Source of the DNA: Cryomorphaceae bacterium
GTDB taxonomy: Bacteria; Bacteroidota; Bacteroidia; Flavobacteriales; Schleiferiaceae
Assembly: GCA_013205365.1 (NCBI GenBank)
Contig: JABMNC010000109.1
Location: 1-7,986 of the forward strand
DNA length: 7,986 bases
Reading direction: 5' to 3'
Shown: piece after piece, positions 1 to 6,172 of the stretch
Layout: the number at the start of each line of letters is the position of its first letter
Numbering within the stretch: the first letter of the stretch is position 1
The notes under the pieces: model-generated
What the model was told of the DNA's origin: nothing
Databases searched by the model: none
What the model saw: the letters and a program-made list of their open reading frames with translations, nothing else
Position numbers and translations under genes: made by a program

Positions 1-741
1 GTGGTGGGTACGCGGTCGCCTACCCCTGACGGTTTATTGCACACGGAATTTTGGGTGAATGCGCTCGGGGCGGCGCAACCCACGATCGTCAGCGGGCTAG
101 CCTTGGGCATTGACGCCGCCGCCCACGGCGAGGCCTTGCGTTCGGGTCTCAGCACCTGGGCGGTTCTCGCGCACGGCCTCGACGCCGCGCAGCCGCGCGC
201 CAACGCGCGGCTCGCCGAGCGCATACTTCAATCCGGAGGTGCTTGGATCTCCGAATGGCCTTATGGCATTCCGGCCAGAGCAGCACACTTCCCCCGCAGG
301 AATCGCATTATCGCCGGTCTGAGCGATGCGGTACTCGTTGTGGAAGCCTCCATTAAAAGCGGTGCGTCGATTACCGCCAAACTCGCGCATGGCTACGACC
401 GCAGCGTCTTTGCCATACCGGGGCGCATCCACGACGTGCACAGCCAAGGATGCCTAAGCCTGATTGCTGACCAAATTGCCCAAATGGCCCTGCATCCCGA
501 GCAGGTCCTGAGTAACCTCAATTGGTCCGCTCGGCGCCAACAGGGTCCGCAAGCCGACCTGAGCAAGCCGCTTGCATCGGTACTAGAGGCCCTTCGAGGC
601 CCCAGCCGGGTCGAAGACCTTCAAAAAGCAACAGGACTATCGACCGAAGCCGTGCTTTCTGCCTTAGCAGAACTCATATGGACCGGACGGGCCTATGCGC
701 GCTCGGGAACCTACCACCGCAGGCCGCTGCAGGGTGCATAA
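1..741 (+). CDS. dprA: DNA processing protein DprA (Smf family), 3' part; 5' end outside the window
   Basis: DprA binds incoming single-stranded DNA in the cytoplasm and loads RecA during natural transformation. The 246 visible residues begin at the first beta strand of the Rossmann-like domain (VGTRSPT, residues 2-8). They continue with SGLALGIDAAAHG (31-43), the AHGLD...P..N segment (57-68), FPRRNRIIAGLSDAVLVVEA (97-116) and the SGASITA loop (120-126), all diagnostic of the family. A C-terminal winged-helix-like domain spans about residues 188-236. Family members usually carry roughly 100 residues before the VGTR motif, so the GTG at position 1 is most likely an internal valine codon and the gene is cut by the window edge. 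It ends with TAA at 739-741 and converges on the leftward operon. Family assignment is very secure; a role in competence in this organism is inferred. Confidence 0.95.
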   Translation: MVGTRSPTPDGLLHTEFWVNALGAAQPTIVSGLALGIDAAAHGEALRSGLSTWAVLAHGLDAAQPRANARLAERILQSGGAWISEWPYGIPARAAHFPRRNRIIAGLSDAVLVVEASIKSGASITAKLAHGYDRSVFAIPGRIHDVHSQGCLSLIADQIAQMALHPEQVLSNLNWSARRQQGPQADLSKPLASVLEALRGPSRVEDLQKATGLSTEAVLSALAELIWTGRAYARSGTYHRRPLQGA

Positions 742-779
742 TTGAAACGCGGAAGCGCTCTTTTGCGCGAAAAAGTCAT

Positions 780-914
780 CCAGCGCGCTACTGCGCGCTT
801 TCGCGCCAGACCAAGAACGCGCTTTCGCACCAGACCAAGAACGTGCCAGCGCGCTTCCGCGCTAGCCCAAGAACGCGACAGCAATCTTCCGCGCCAGCGC
901 GCTACCGCGCGCGC
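780..914. repeat. GC-rich hairpin and short tandem repeat cluster in a convergent intergenic gap
   Basis: The gap between dprA and the leftward operon is filled with related repeats. A 24-bp unit at 794-817 is repeated directly at 818-841 with one mismatch, and again at 850-873 with three mismatches after an 8-nt insert. A second motif, CCAGCGCGCT followed by a GCGC arm, occurs at 780-798, 847-863 and 894-912. Each of these copies is an inverted repeat: AGCGCGC/GCGCGCT at 782-799, AGCGCG/CGCGCT at 848-863, and GCGCGC/GCGCGC at 897-912, each with a 4-nt loop. A fourth hairpin, GCGCG/CGCGC, sits at 793-806. Both flanking genes end here, so bidirectional transcription termination or mRNA 3'-end protection is plausible. 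No clear U-tract follows the stems, so this is not a textbook intrinsic terminator. Open frames across it give only arginine- and alanine-rich repeats and are not credible genes. Confidence 0.75.
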
Positions 915-928
915 CCAGGCCAAAAAGC

Positions 929-1303
929 CTAATCCTCCTCGGGACCTTCCTCCACGTTGGGAGCTTCGTCCACGCCGGGAGTCTCGTCCTCGTCTGTGGA
1001 GTCCTCGTCTGTGGAGTCCTCATGACCCAGCGCATCGACTTCGTCGGGCGCAGTCCCCTCATCAGAGACCGAATCGTCTTCGTCCATATGGGCTTCCATG
1101 CGGCGCTCCATTTCAATAGAAACCTTAAAAAGGTACTTGGTATCCTCCGTCTCCAAGGGCACAGCACGAACGGTCTCGCCTTTGGAGTTTTTAAACGACA
1201 TCACGTCTTCGGGCGCAAAACCCTCCGGATAACGGTCGGTAATCAGCGAAAGCTGGCTTGAGGTAATATTTTTATAGTCAACGATAATGCGTCGCTTTTC
1301 CAT
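929..1303 (-). CDS. Small conserved hypothetical protein with a strongly acidic C-terminal tail
   Basis: The 124-residue protein has two parts. Residues 1 to about 72 look like a compact folded domain (IIVDYKN at 6-12, RYPEGF at 24-29, FKNSKGE at 37-43, ETEDTKYLFKVS at 51-62). It resembles small uncharacterised proteins I recall from many Bacteroidota; some have, I believe, been labelled loosely in databases, but I know of no demonstrated function. Residues 73-124 are low-complexity and almost half Asp/Glu, with no Lys or Arg, and include a perfect DSTDE duplication. There is no signal peptide or membrane segment, so it is probably cytoplasmic. Its ATG lies 9 bp after the stop of the DHS-like gene, indicating co-transcription, possibly as the last gene of the speA operon. 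The tail could mimic nucleic acid or bind basic ribosomal proteins or polyamines, but that is speculation. The first 70 codons support the frame well. Confidence 0.8.
   Translation of the reverse strand: MEKRRIIVDYKNITSSQLSLITDRYPEGFAPEDVMSFKNSKGETVRAVPLETEDTKYLFKVSIEMERRMEAHMDEDDSVSDEGTAPDEVDALGHEDSTDEDSTDEDETPGVDEAPNVEEGPEED
988..1021. repeat. 15-bp perfect tandem duplication inside the acidic-tail gene
   Basis: The unit CCTCGTCTGTGGAGT occurs at 988-1002 and again without change at 1003-1017, followed by four bases of a third copy. It is in frame in the minus-strand gene and encodes the doubled D-S-T-D-E of residues 96-105. Because the copies are identical, the duplication is probably recent and arose by slippage, which would let the acidic tail change length without breaking the frame. 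Confidence 0.85.
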
Positions 1304-1312
1304 GGGGGTAGT

Positions 1313-2311
1313 TTACCATTTTAGTATCCATGCAAACATAAGCGGGGCAACGATTGTAGCATCAGATTCTACAATAAATTTTGGGGTATCAATATCGAGC
1401 TTGCCCCAGGTAATTTTTTCGTTCGGAACCGCTCCGCTATAAGAACCGTACGAAGTAGTCGAATCCGAGATTTGGCAGAAGTAGCCCCAGAAGGGAATAT
1501 CCTCCATTTCCATGTCTTGGTAGAGCATCGGCACTACGCAAATCGGGAAGTCGCCTGCAATGCCACCGCCGATCTGGAAGAAGCCCACCGACGGAGCGGT
1601 TGGGTTCTTGGGGTTGCGGCAGTTGGCCACGTACCAGCCCGCCAGCCAAGCCATGTACTCAATACCCGACATCATGGTGCTCGCCTTGAGCTCGTTCTTG
1701 ATCACGTAGCTCGCAAAGATGTTGCCCATGGTGCTGTCTTCCCAGCCCGGAACAATAATCGGCAGATTGCGCTCGGCAGCCGCAAGCATCCAGGAATTGG
1801 AAGGGTCCACCGCACTGTCATACTCAGCGGCAAACTCCGGCAAATTGATCATCTGGTACATGTACTCGTGCGGAAAGTACCGCTCGCCCTTGGCTTCCGC
1901 CGCCGACCATACTTTATGAATGTGGTGCTGCAGCTTGCGAAAGGCCTCCTCTTCGGGTATGCAGGTGTCGGTCACGCGGTTCAAGCCGCGGTCGAGCAAT
2001 GCCCGCTCCTGTTCTGGCGTGAGATCGCGGTAGTGCGGCACGCGCTCGTAGTGACTGTGGGCCACCAGGTTCATGAGGTCCTCTTCGAGGTTGGCGCCCG
2101 TGCAGCTGATGATGTCGACTTTGCCTTGGCGAATCATTTCGGCAAACGACCGGCCCAGCTCGGCAGTAGACATTGCCCCGGCGAGGGTGACCATCATTTT
2201 TCCGCCCGCAGTCAGGTGCGCTTCATAGCCCTTGGCGGCGTCGACGAGTGCGGCCGCGTTAAAGTGCTTGTAGTGGTTTTCGATGAACTGAGAAATAGGT
2301 CCGCGAGGCAT
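1313..2311 (-). CDS. Deoxyhypusine-synthase-like NAD-dependent enzyme (DS family)
   Basis: The 332-residue protein matches the deoxyhypusine synthase family over its length. Deoxyhypusine synthase moves the aminobutyl group of spermidine onto a lysine of eIF5A through an enzyme-lysine imine. Visible family features are the N-terminal segment around 38-54 (KMMVTLAGAMSTAELG), the TGANLEEDLM nucleotide/active-site loop (71-80), PGWEDSTMGNIF (188-199), GGG (248-250) and SGAVPNEKITWGK (292-304), in which K304 corresponds to the imine-forming lysine (K329 in the human enzyme). By ungapped manual alignment the human KHH motif (H288) is replaced by GDF (253-255) and human D316 by Y291. Bacteria lack eIF5A, and some bacterial relatives are thought to make homospermidine or related polyamines. 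Together with the upstream arginine decarboxylase, a small-molecule polyamine role is more likely than protein modification. It lies 63 bp after speA and 9 bp before the next gene. Confidence 0.9.
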   Translation of the reverse strand: MPRGPISQFIENHYKHFNAAALVDAAKGYEAHLTAGGKMMVTLAGAMSTAELGRSFAEMIRQGKVDIISCTGANLEEDLMNLVAHSHYERVPHYRDLTPEQERALLDRGLNRVTDTCIPEEEAFRKLQHHIHKVWSAAEAKGERYFPHEYMYQMINLPEFAAEYDSAVDPSNSWMLAAAERNLPIIVPGWEDSTMGNIFASYVIKNELKASTMMSGIEYMAWLAGWYVANCRNPKNPTAPSVGFFQIGGGIAGDFPICVVPMLYQDMEMEDIPFWGYFCQISDSTTSYGSYSGAVPNEKITWGKLDIDTPKFIVESDATIVAPLMFAWILKW

Positions 2312-2349
2312 GGCAGAAGAAGTTTAAAAGGATTGCTGAACAAACGTAC

Positions 2350-2366
2350 GGAGCCGCAGGGGCTCC
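2350..2366 (-). other. Short stem-loop between the decarboxylase and DHS-like genes
   Basis: GGAGCC at 2350-2355 and GGCTCC at 2361-2366 form a perfect 6-bp stem around a 5-nt loop in the 63-bp gap. In the minus-strand transcript the stem is not followed by a run of U, so strong termination is unlikely. It could tune relative expression of the two operon genes or protect the upstream message, or it could be chance in GC-rich DNA. Confidence 0.4.
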
Positions 2367-2374
2367 CCAAAGGC

Positions 2375-3778
2375 TTAGTAGCCGAGAATTTTGAGCATGG
2401 ACTTGTAGCTCTGTTCCTTGGCAAACAGGCGGGTGTTCCAACCTCCGTTGGCGTCTACACTAATAACCACATGCTTGGGGGCCGGAATAAGGCAGTGCTG
2501 CAGACCGCCATAACCCGCAATCGACTCTTGGTAGGCGCCGGTATTGAAGAATCCTATGTACTGCGGCGTGTCGTTTTTTAGTTTGGGCAAAAAGATGGCA
2601 TTGGAATGCTGCTCCGAGTTGTAGTAGTCGTCGGAATCGCAGGTGAGTCCGCCCAAAAGAACCCGCTCGTAGTCATGATCCCAGTTATTGATGGCAAGCA
2701 TTATAAAACGCTTGTTAATAGCCCATGCATCGGGGAGCGTAGTCATGAAGCTCGAGTCAATCATAAACCACTTCTCTCGGTCGTTTTGCTTTTTCTCGCC
2801 CAAAATACTGTAGAAGGTCGCGCCGGATTCTCCCACCGTATAGCTGCCAAACTCGGTAAAGATGTGCGGTTCTTCGATGCCCTCGGCGTTGCAAATCTGC
2901 TTAATTTGTGAGATGATCTCCTCGGCCATGTACTCGTAGTCGTAGGCGAAGGACAAACTGTTTTTGATGGGGAATCCGCCACCGATGTTCAGCGAGTCAA
3001 GTGTAGGGCAAATCTTCTTAAGCTGGATGTACACGCGCACCGCCTTATTAAGCTCGTTCCAGTAGTAGGCCGTGTCGTTGATACCCGTGTTGATGAAGAA
3101 GTGCAGCATCTTAAGCTCCACATTGGGTATGTTTTGGATGTAGTTCTTGTACATCGGAACCACTTCTTTGTAGCCAATACCCAATCGAGACGTGTAGAAT
3201 TCGAACTTGGGCTCCTCTTCGGCCGCAATGCGTATGCCCACTTTGACCGGATGCGCGTTCTCTGGATTCACCTGCTCCATGAGCAAGTCGAGCTCCTCTC
3301 GGTTGTCCATAACGGGAATCACGCTGGTCCAACCATTGTTGATGAGTCGTGCAATGTTCTCGGTATACTGCGCCCGCTTGAAGCCGTTGCACACGATGAA
3401 TTGGTCTTTGGTAATGCGTCCTTCTTCTTCGAGTGTTTCAATCAAGTTGATGTCAAAAGCTGACGACGTCTCGAGGTGAATGTCGTTTCTAAGCGCCTCT
3501 TCGAGAACAAACTGAAAGTGCGAAGACTTGGTGCAGTAGCAAAAATGATAGTCACCCTGGTAGTCAACCTTAGCCATAGCCACATTGAACATGCGCTTGG
3601 ATTTCTGAATGTGTTCGGAGATCTTTGGTAGGTAGGTAACCTTCAACGGAGTGCCATACTGCTTAATAATTTCCATCACCGGAATGTCGTGCCAGAGCAA
3701 CTCAGAGTCTTCGGTAGAGAATTCTTGCTGCGGCCACTCAAAGGTTTGCTCGATAAGGTCTTGGTATTTGGTGCGCAT
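2375..3778 (-). CDS. speA: Short-form fold-III PLP-dependent decarboxylase, probable arginine decarboxylase
   Basis: The 467-residue protein is a fold-type III (alanine-racemase/ODC-like) pyridoxal-phosphate enzyme. Such enzymes form agmatine from arginine as the entry to polyamines. K84 in YCTKSSHF is the expected PLP lysine, H226 in HFFINTG the ring-stacking histidine, GGGFP (266-270) the phosphate-binding loop, E309 in TEFGSY the residue facing the pyridine nitrogen, and C380-D-S-D-D (380-384) the C-terminal catalytic motif. FNTGAYQ (411-417) follows the usual N/D-x-GAY pattern. It is much shorter than the roughly 650-residue enterobacterial SpeA and resembles the compact version I recall next to DHS-like genes in Flavobacteriia. 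The EPGR motif reads E-F-G-S, so substrate choice (arginine, or another diamine precursor) is not certain from sequence. The ATG at 3778 is the first good start, about 20 nt below a TACCTTTG promoter element. It is probably the first gene of the leftward operon. Confidence 0.85.
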   Translation of the reverse strand: MRTKYQDLIEQTFEWPQQEFSTEDSELLWHDIPVMEIIKQYGTPLKVTYLPKISEHIQKSKRMFNVAMAKVDYQGDYHFCYCTKSSHFQFVLEEALRNDIHLETSSAFDINLIETLEEEGRITKDQFIVCNGFKRAQYTENIARLINNGWTSVIPVMDNREELDLLMEQVNPENAHPVKVGIRIAAEEEPKFEFYTSRLGIGYKEVVPMYKNYIQNIPNVELKMLHFFINTGINDTAYYWNELNKAVRVYIQLKKICPTLDSLNIGGGFPIKNSLSFAYDYEYMAEEIISQIKQICNAEGIEEPHIFTEFGSYTVGESGATFYSILGEKKQNDREKWFMIDSSFMTTLPDAWAINKRFIMLAINNWDHDYERVLLGGLTCDSDDYYNSEQHSNAIFLPKLKNDTPQYIGFFNTGAYQESIAGYGGLQHCLIPAPKHVVISVDANGGWNTRLFAKEQSYKSMLKILGY

Positions 3779-3801
3779 CGGCGAAGAGTTTTAAAGGGGG
3801 G

Positions 3802-3831
3802 CAAAGGTAATCCAACTTAGTTGCATTAAAC
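3802..3831 (-). promoter_or_regulatory. Probable Bacteroidota-type promoter of the speA/DHS-like operon
   Basis: On the minus strand, TACCTTTG (3802-3809) fits the Bacteroidota -7 consensus TAnnTTTG. About 18 nt upstream lies GTTTA (around 3827-3831), an imperfect -33 element. Transcription would begin near 3795, leaving a short leader before the ATG at 3778. No Shine-Dalgarno sequence is visible, as is common in the phylum. Confidence 0.55.
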
Positions 3832-3863
3832 TTTTTGATTGAAAGTAACTCACTCGGATTTTA

Positions 3864-3924
3864 CCCGAAAACTTCGGGAACCCGATTAGTGTTCATCCAT
3901 AGGATTCCGTTAACTTCGGGTTCC
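3864..3924 (+). promoter_or_regulatory. Inverted and direct repeats in the sulP leader
   Basis: GGAACCCGA at 3877-3885 and its exact reverse complement TCGGGTTCC at 3916-3924 could form a 9-bp stem with a 30-nt loop, ending nine bases before the sulP ATG. An upstream CCCGA (3864-3868) pairs with TCGGG (3874-3878), which shares G3877 and G3878 with the longer stem, so the two folds compete. AACTTCGGG also occurs as a direct repeat at 3870-3878 and 3912-3920. This is either an operator read by a DNA-binding regulator or an RNA switch-like leader. TAACTTCG (3911-3918) is one base from the -7 consensus, so the promoter may overlap the repeat. Confidence 0.5.
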
Positions 3925-3933
3925 AAAATTTTT

Positions 3934-5472
3934 ATGCCCACATTTCGTCCCCAACTCCACGCTGACCTGCCCGCCGCCCTGGTGGTGTTCTTGGTTGCGC
4001 TCCCCCTCTGCCTCGGAATCGCCCTAGGCTCTGGCGCCCCCATGCTTAGCGGAATTATCGCCGGTGTTGTAGGTGGCTTAGTCATTGGCGCCCTCAGCGG
4101 ATCGCCATTGAGCGTTTCGGGGCCTGCGGCGGGCCTTACTGCTGTGGTCTTCGCGGCAATCAGCGACTTGGGATCCTTCGAAATCTTCTTGGTCGCCGTG
4201 GTACTTGCGGGTGTGATGCAGATTGCGATGGGCCTGCTTAAAATGGGCGTGGTGGGCCACTACGTACCCAACACCGTGATTAAAGGAATGATGGCCGCCA
4301 TTGGACTCATCTTGATTCTCAAGCAGATTCCGCACCTGGTGGGATACGACGCGGACTTTTTTGGCAACGAGGGTTTTGACCAAGCGGACCACGACAACAC
4401 CTTTACGGCCCTGGTTCATGCCCTAGGCGCACTCAGCCCGGGTGCTGCTGTGGTCGGAATCGCCGCGCTGCTCTGGCTACAGCTGGCCGAAGCTATCGGG
4501 TACGCCAAAACTAAGCTGGGCCGCATCATCCCGTCGGCACTGATTGCCGTCGCGGGCGGAACCTTGCTCGCCTCAGTTCTCCCCCAGCTTTTGGGTGACG
4601 CATGGGCTGTGGCCCTTAGCCACCGCGTTCAATTGCCTGAGCTGTCGTCGTCGACGTGGGTGATTCCGCGCTGGGACGCCATCGGCCAACCCGCGGTGTG
4701 GGCCACCGCACTCACGTTAGCCCTGATTGCAAGCCTTGAGAGCCTTTTGAGTATCGAGGCCGCCGACCGCCTCGACCCCCTGAAGCGTGTGACGCCGACC
4801 AACCGCGAACTGCTGGCGCAGGGAGCGGGCAACATGGTTTCAGGATTTTTGGGCGGACTGCCCCTGACCTCGGTGGTCGTGCGCACCAGCGTGAACGCTC
4901 AGGCCGGGGCACAAACCCGCTGGAGCGCCATTCTTCACGCGGTGATTCTCGCGCTGAGCGTGCTGCTCCTGACGAGCGTGCTGAACCAAATTCCGCTCGC
5001 TACGCTCGCGGCCATCTTGATCGCCACGGGCTACAAACTGACCCACCCAAAAAAGGTAATCGCCCCCTTGGTGCGGCAGGGCGCACTGCAGTGGGTTCCC
5101 TTCGCGGTCACCGTCGTGGCTATTTTGTGTACCGACCTGCTCAAAGGCATCATGGTGGGCTTGCTCGTCGCCACCGTATTTATAGCATTCAACGACTTTC
5201 GCTCGAGCATTTCGCTGACCCACCTGGGGACCAACTACATCCTGCAGCTGCGCCGCAACGTGAGCTTTCTCAACAAGGGCAAGCTCAAGGAATCGCTCGA
5301 AAAGCTCCCTCCTGGCTGCCAATTGCTCGTGGATATAAGCACTGCAGACTTTTTAGACCCTGACATCATTGAAGTGATCGAGGACTTTAAGGCCCACAGT
5401 TCTCTTAAAGATATTATGGTATCCTTGCGGAGAGCTCCTGATCAGCTCAGTATATTTGAATCCTGGTCCTAA
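3934..5472 (+). CDS. SulP (SLC26-type) anion transporter, possible bicarbonate transporter
   Basis: The 512-residue inner-membrane protein is a SulP family member. It starts with a hydrophobic segment, DLPAALVVFLVALPLCLGIAL (11-31), followed by SGIIAGVVGG (39-48), the family hallmark SGPAAGLTAVVF (62-73), a long series of further hydrophobic helices up to about residue 418, and ESLLSIEAADRLD (269-281), the conserved motif near the transport site. Residues from about 430 to 505 form a short STAS-like cytoplasmic domain (QLLVDISTADFLD at 463-475). The frame is open back to a TTG at 3835, but the ATG at 3934 is preferred: the family begins just before DLPA, and the extension translates leader repeats without membrane or domain character. 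The beta-carbonic anhydrase gene follows after 11 bp. SulP/carbonic-anhydrase pairs and fusions are known, which favours bicarbonate as substrate, although sulfate or another anion cannot be excluded. Confidence 0.9.
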   Translation: MPTFRPQLHADLPAALVVFLVALPLCLGIALGSGAPMLSGIIAGVVGGLVIGALSGSPLSVSGPAAGLTAVVFAAISDLGSFEIFLVAVVLAGVMQIAMGLLKMGVVGHYVPNTVIKGMMAAIGLILILKQIPHLVGYDADFFGNEGFDQADHDNTFTALVHALGALSPGAAVVGIAALLWLQLAEAIGYAKTKLGRIIPSALIAVAGGTLLASVLPQLLGDAWAVALSHRVQLPELSSSTWVIPRWDAIGQPAVWATALTLALIASLESLLSIEAADRLDPLKRVTPTNRELLAQGAGNMVSGFLGGLPLTSVVVRTSVNAQAGAQTRWSAILHAVILALSVLLLTSVLNQIPLATLAAILIATGYKLTHPKKVIAPLVRQGALQWVPFAVTVVAILCTDLLKGIMVGLLVATVFIAFNDFRSSISLTHLGTNYILQLRRNVSFLNKGKLKESLEKLPPGCQLLVDISTADFLDPDIIEVIEDFKAHSSLKDIMVSLRRAPDQLSIFESWS

Positions 5473-5483
5473 AAATTCACATC

Positions 5484-6119
5484 ATGCGCGACATCGATCA
5501 ACTCCTCTTAGCGAACAAGGCATGGTCTGAGGGCCGTCGCCACGACGACCCCCAATACTTTGACCGCCTGTCGAGCATTCAGACTCCCAAGTACTTGTGG
5601 ATTGGCTGCAGCGACAGCCGGGTTCCGGCTGATACCATTACCGGAACCGCTCCGGGCGAAATTTTTGTGCACCGCAACATCGCCAATATGGTGGTGCACA
5701 TCGACCTCAACATGCTGTCGGTGCTCGAGTACGCCGTGCACTACCTCAAAGTCGAGCACGTCATCGTCTGCGGCCACTATGGCTGCGGCGGGGTCGCGGC
5801 TTCGCTTACCAACAATTCATTCGGAATCATTAATAAGTGGCTGCGCAGCATTAAAGATGTACACCGACTGCATTCCGCCGAAATTGACGTGAACGAGGAC
5901 CCTACCGAGCGCGTGAACCGCCTGGTGGAATTCAACGTGCGTGAGCAGGTTCAGAACCTGGCCAAGACGAGCGTGATCCAGCGCGCCTGGAAGGAGCGCA
6001 AGGCACCCACCCTGCACGGTTGGGTCTACGGGCTCAACGACGGACTAATCAATCCGCTCTGCGAACTGCAGCACGACTACGAGCTGGATCCGCTCTACCG
6101 ATTTGATAATCTGGATTAG
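5484..6119 (+). CDS. can: Type II beta-carbonic anhydrase
   Basis: This 211-residue zinc enzyme interconverts CO2 and bicarbonate in the cytoplasm. The zinc ligands are C42, H98 and C101 (GCSDSRVP and CGHYGCGG), with the D44/R46 dyad in CSDSR. The same numbering and close similarity along the chain are seen in Escherichia coli Can. W39, R64 and Y182 match the non-catalytic bicarbonate-binding triad of type II beta-carbonic anhydrases, so activity is probably inhibited allosterically by bicarbonate at low pH. HGWVYGLNDG (178-187) is the usual C-terminal motif. The ATG lies 11 bp after the sulP stop, strongly suggesting one transcript. The likely joint job is to keep bicarbonate supplied for anaplerotic carboxylation and fatty-acid synthesis, or to manage pH. 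All catalytic residues are intact. Confidence 0.96.
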   Translation: MRDIDQLLLANKAWSEGRRHDDPQYFDRLSSIQTPKYLWIGCSDSRVPADTITGTAPGEIFVHRNIANMVVHIDLNMLSVLEYAVHYLKVEHVIVCGHYGCGGVAASLTNNSFGIINKWLRSIKDVHRLHSAEIDVNEDPTERVNRLVEFNVREQVQNLAKTSVIQRAWKERKAPTLHGWVYGLNDGLINPLCELQHDYELDPLYRFDNLD

Positions 6120-6144
6120 AGGGTCGGTGGTCTAGGGAAAGGCG

Positions 6145-6152
6145 TACCTTTG
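6145..6152 (+). promoter_or_regulatory. TACCTTTG -7 element of the probable typA promoter
   Basis: TACCTTTG fits the Bacteroidota TAnnTTTG -7 consensus and lies in the 53-bp gap between the carbonic anhydrase and typA, 20 nt before the ATG. The same octamer occurs ahead of speA. I do not see a convincing TTG around -33, so the call rests on the -7 box, spacing and context. It would give typA its own promoter rather than relying on read-through from the sulP operon. Confidence 0.45.
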
Positions 6153-6172
6153 CCGCGCTTTTCAACTGCCTC

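Noticed and set aside
751..770. Intrinsic terminator for dprA from the GCGC/GCGC inverted repeat at 755-768
   Set aside because: The stem is only 4 bp and is followed by A-rich rather than T-rich sequence. It does not meet the pattern on either strand.
794..873. Possible CRISPR array because of repeated 24-bp units
   Set aside because: The units are directly adjacent or separated by 8 nt, with no spacers of regular length and no cas genes nearby.
711..923. Minus-strand frame across the repeat cluster
   Set aside because: It starts within the repeats and its peptide is a product of the repeat unit. The GC-rich DNA simply lacks stops.
742..1119. Plus-strand frame of 125 codons after dprA
   Set aside because: It consists of Arg/Ala-rich repeats from the hairpin cluster and then reads antisense through the acidic-tail gene. 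No start signal or family is recognisable.
1472..2581. Long plus-strand open frame of 369 codons opposite the DHS-like gene
   Set aside because: It lies antisense to a gene with clear family motifs and runs on into the end of speA. Its translation has no recognisable domain and is explained by codon bias on the other strand.
3835..3933. N-terminal extension of SulP from a TTG start
   Set aside because: The extra 33 residues have no membrane or domain character, translate the leader repeats, and go beyond the normal family start at the DLPA region. The ATG at 3934 fits better.
4840..5322. Minus-strand open frame of 160 codons opposite sulP
   Set aside because: It overlaps well-conserved SulP helices in antisense, and its His/Gln/Arg-rich composition is typical of a shadow frame.
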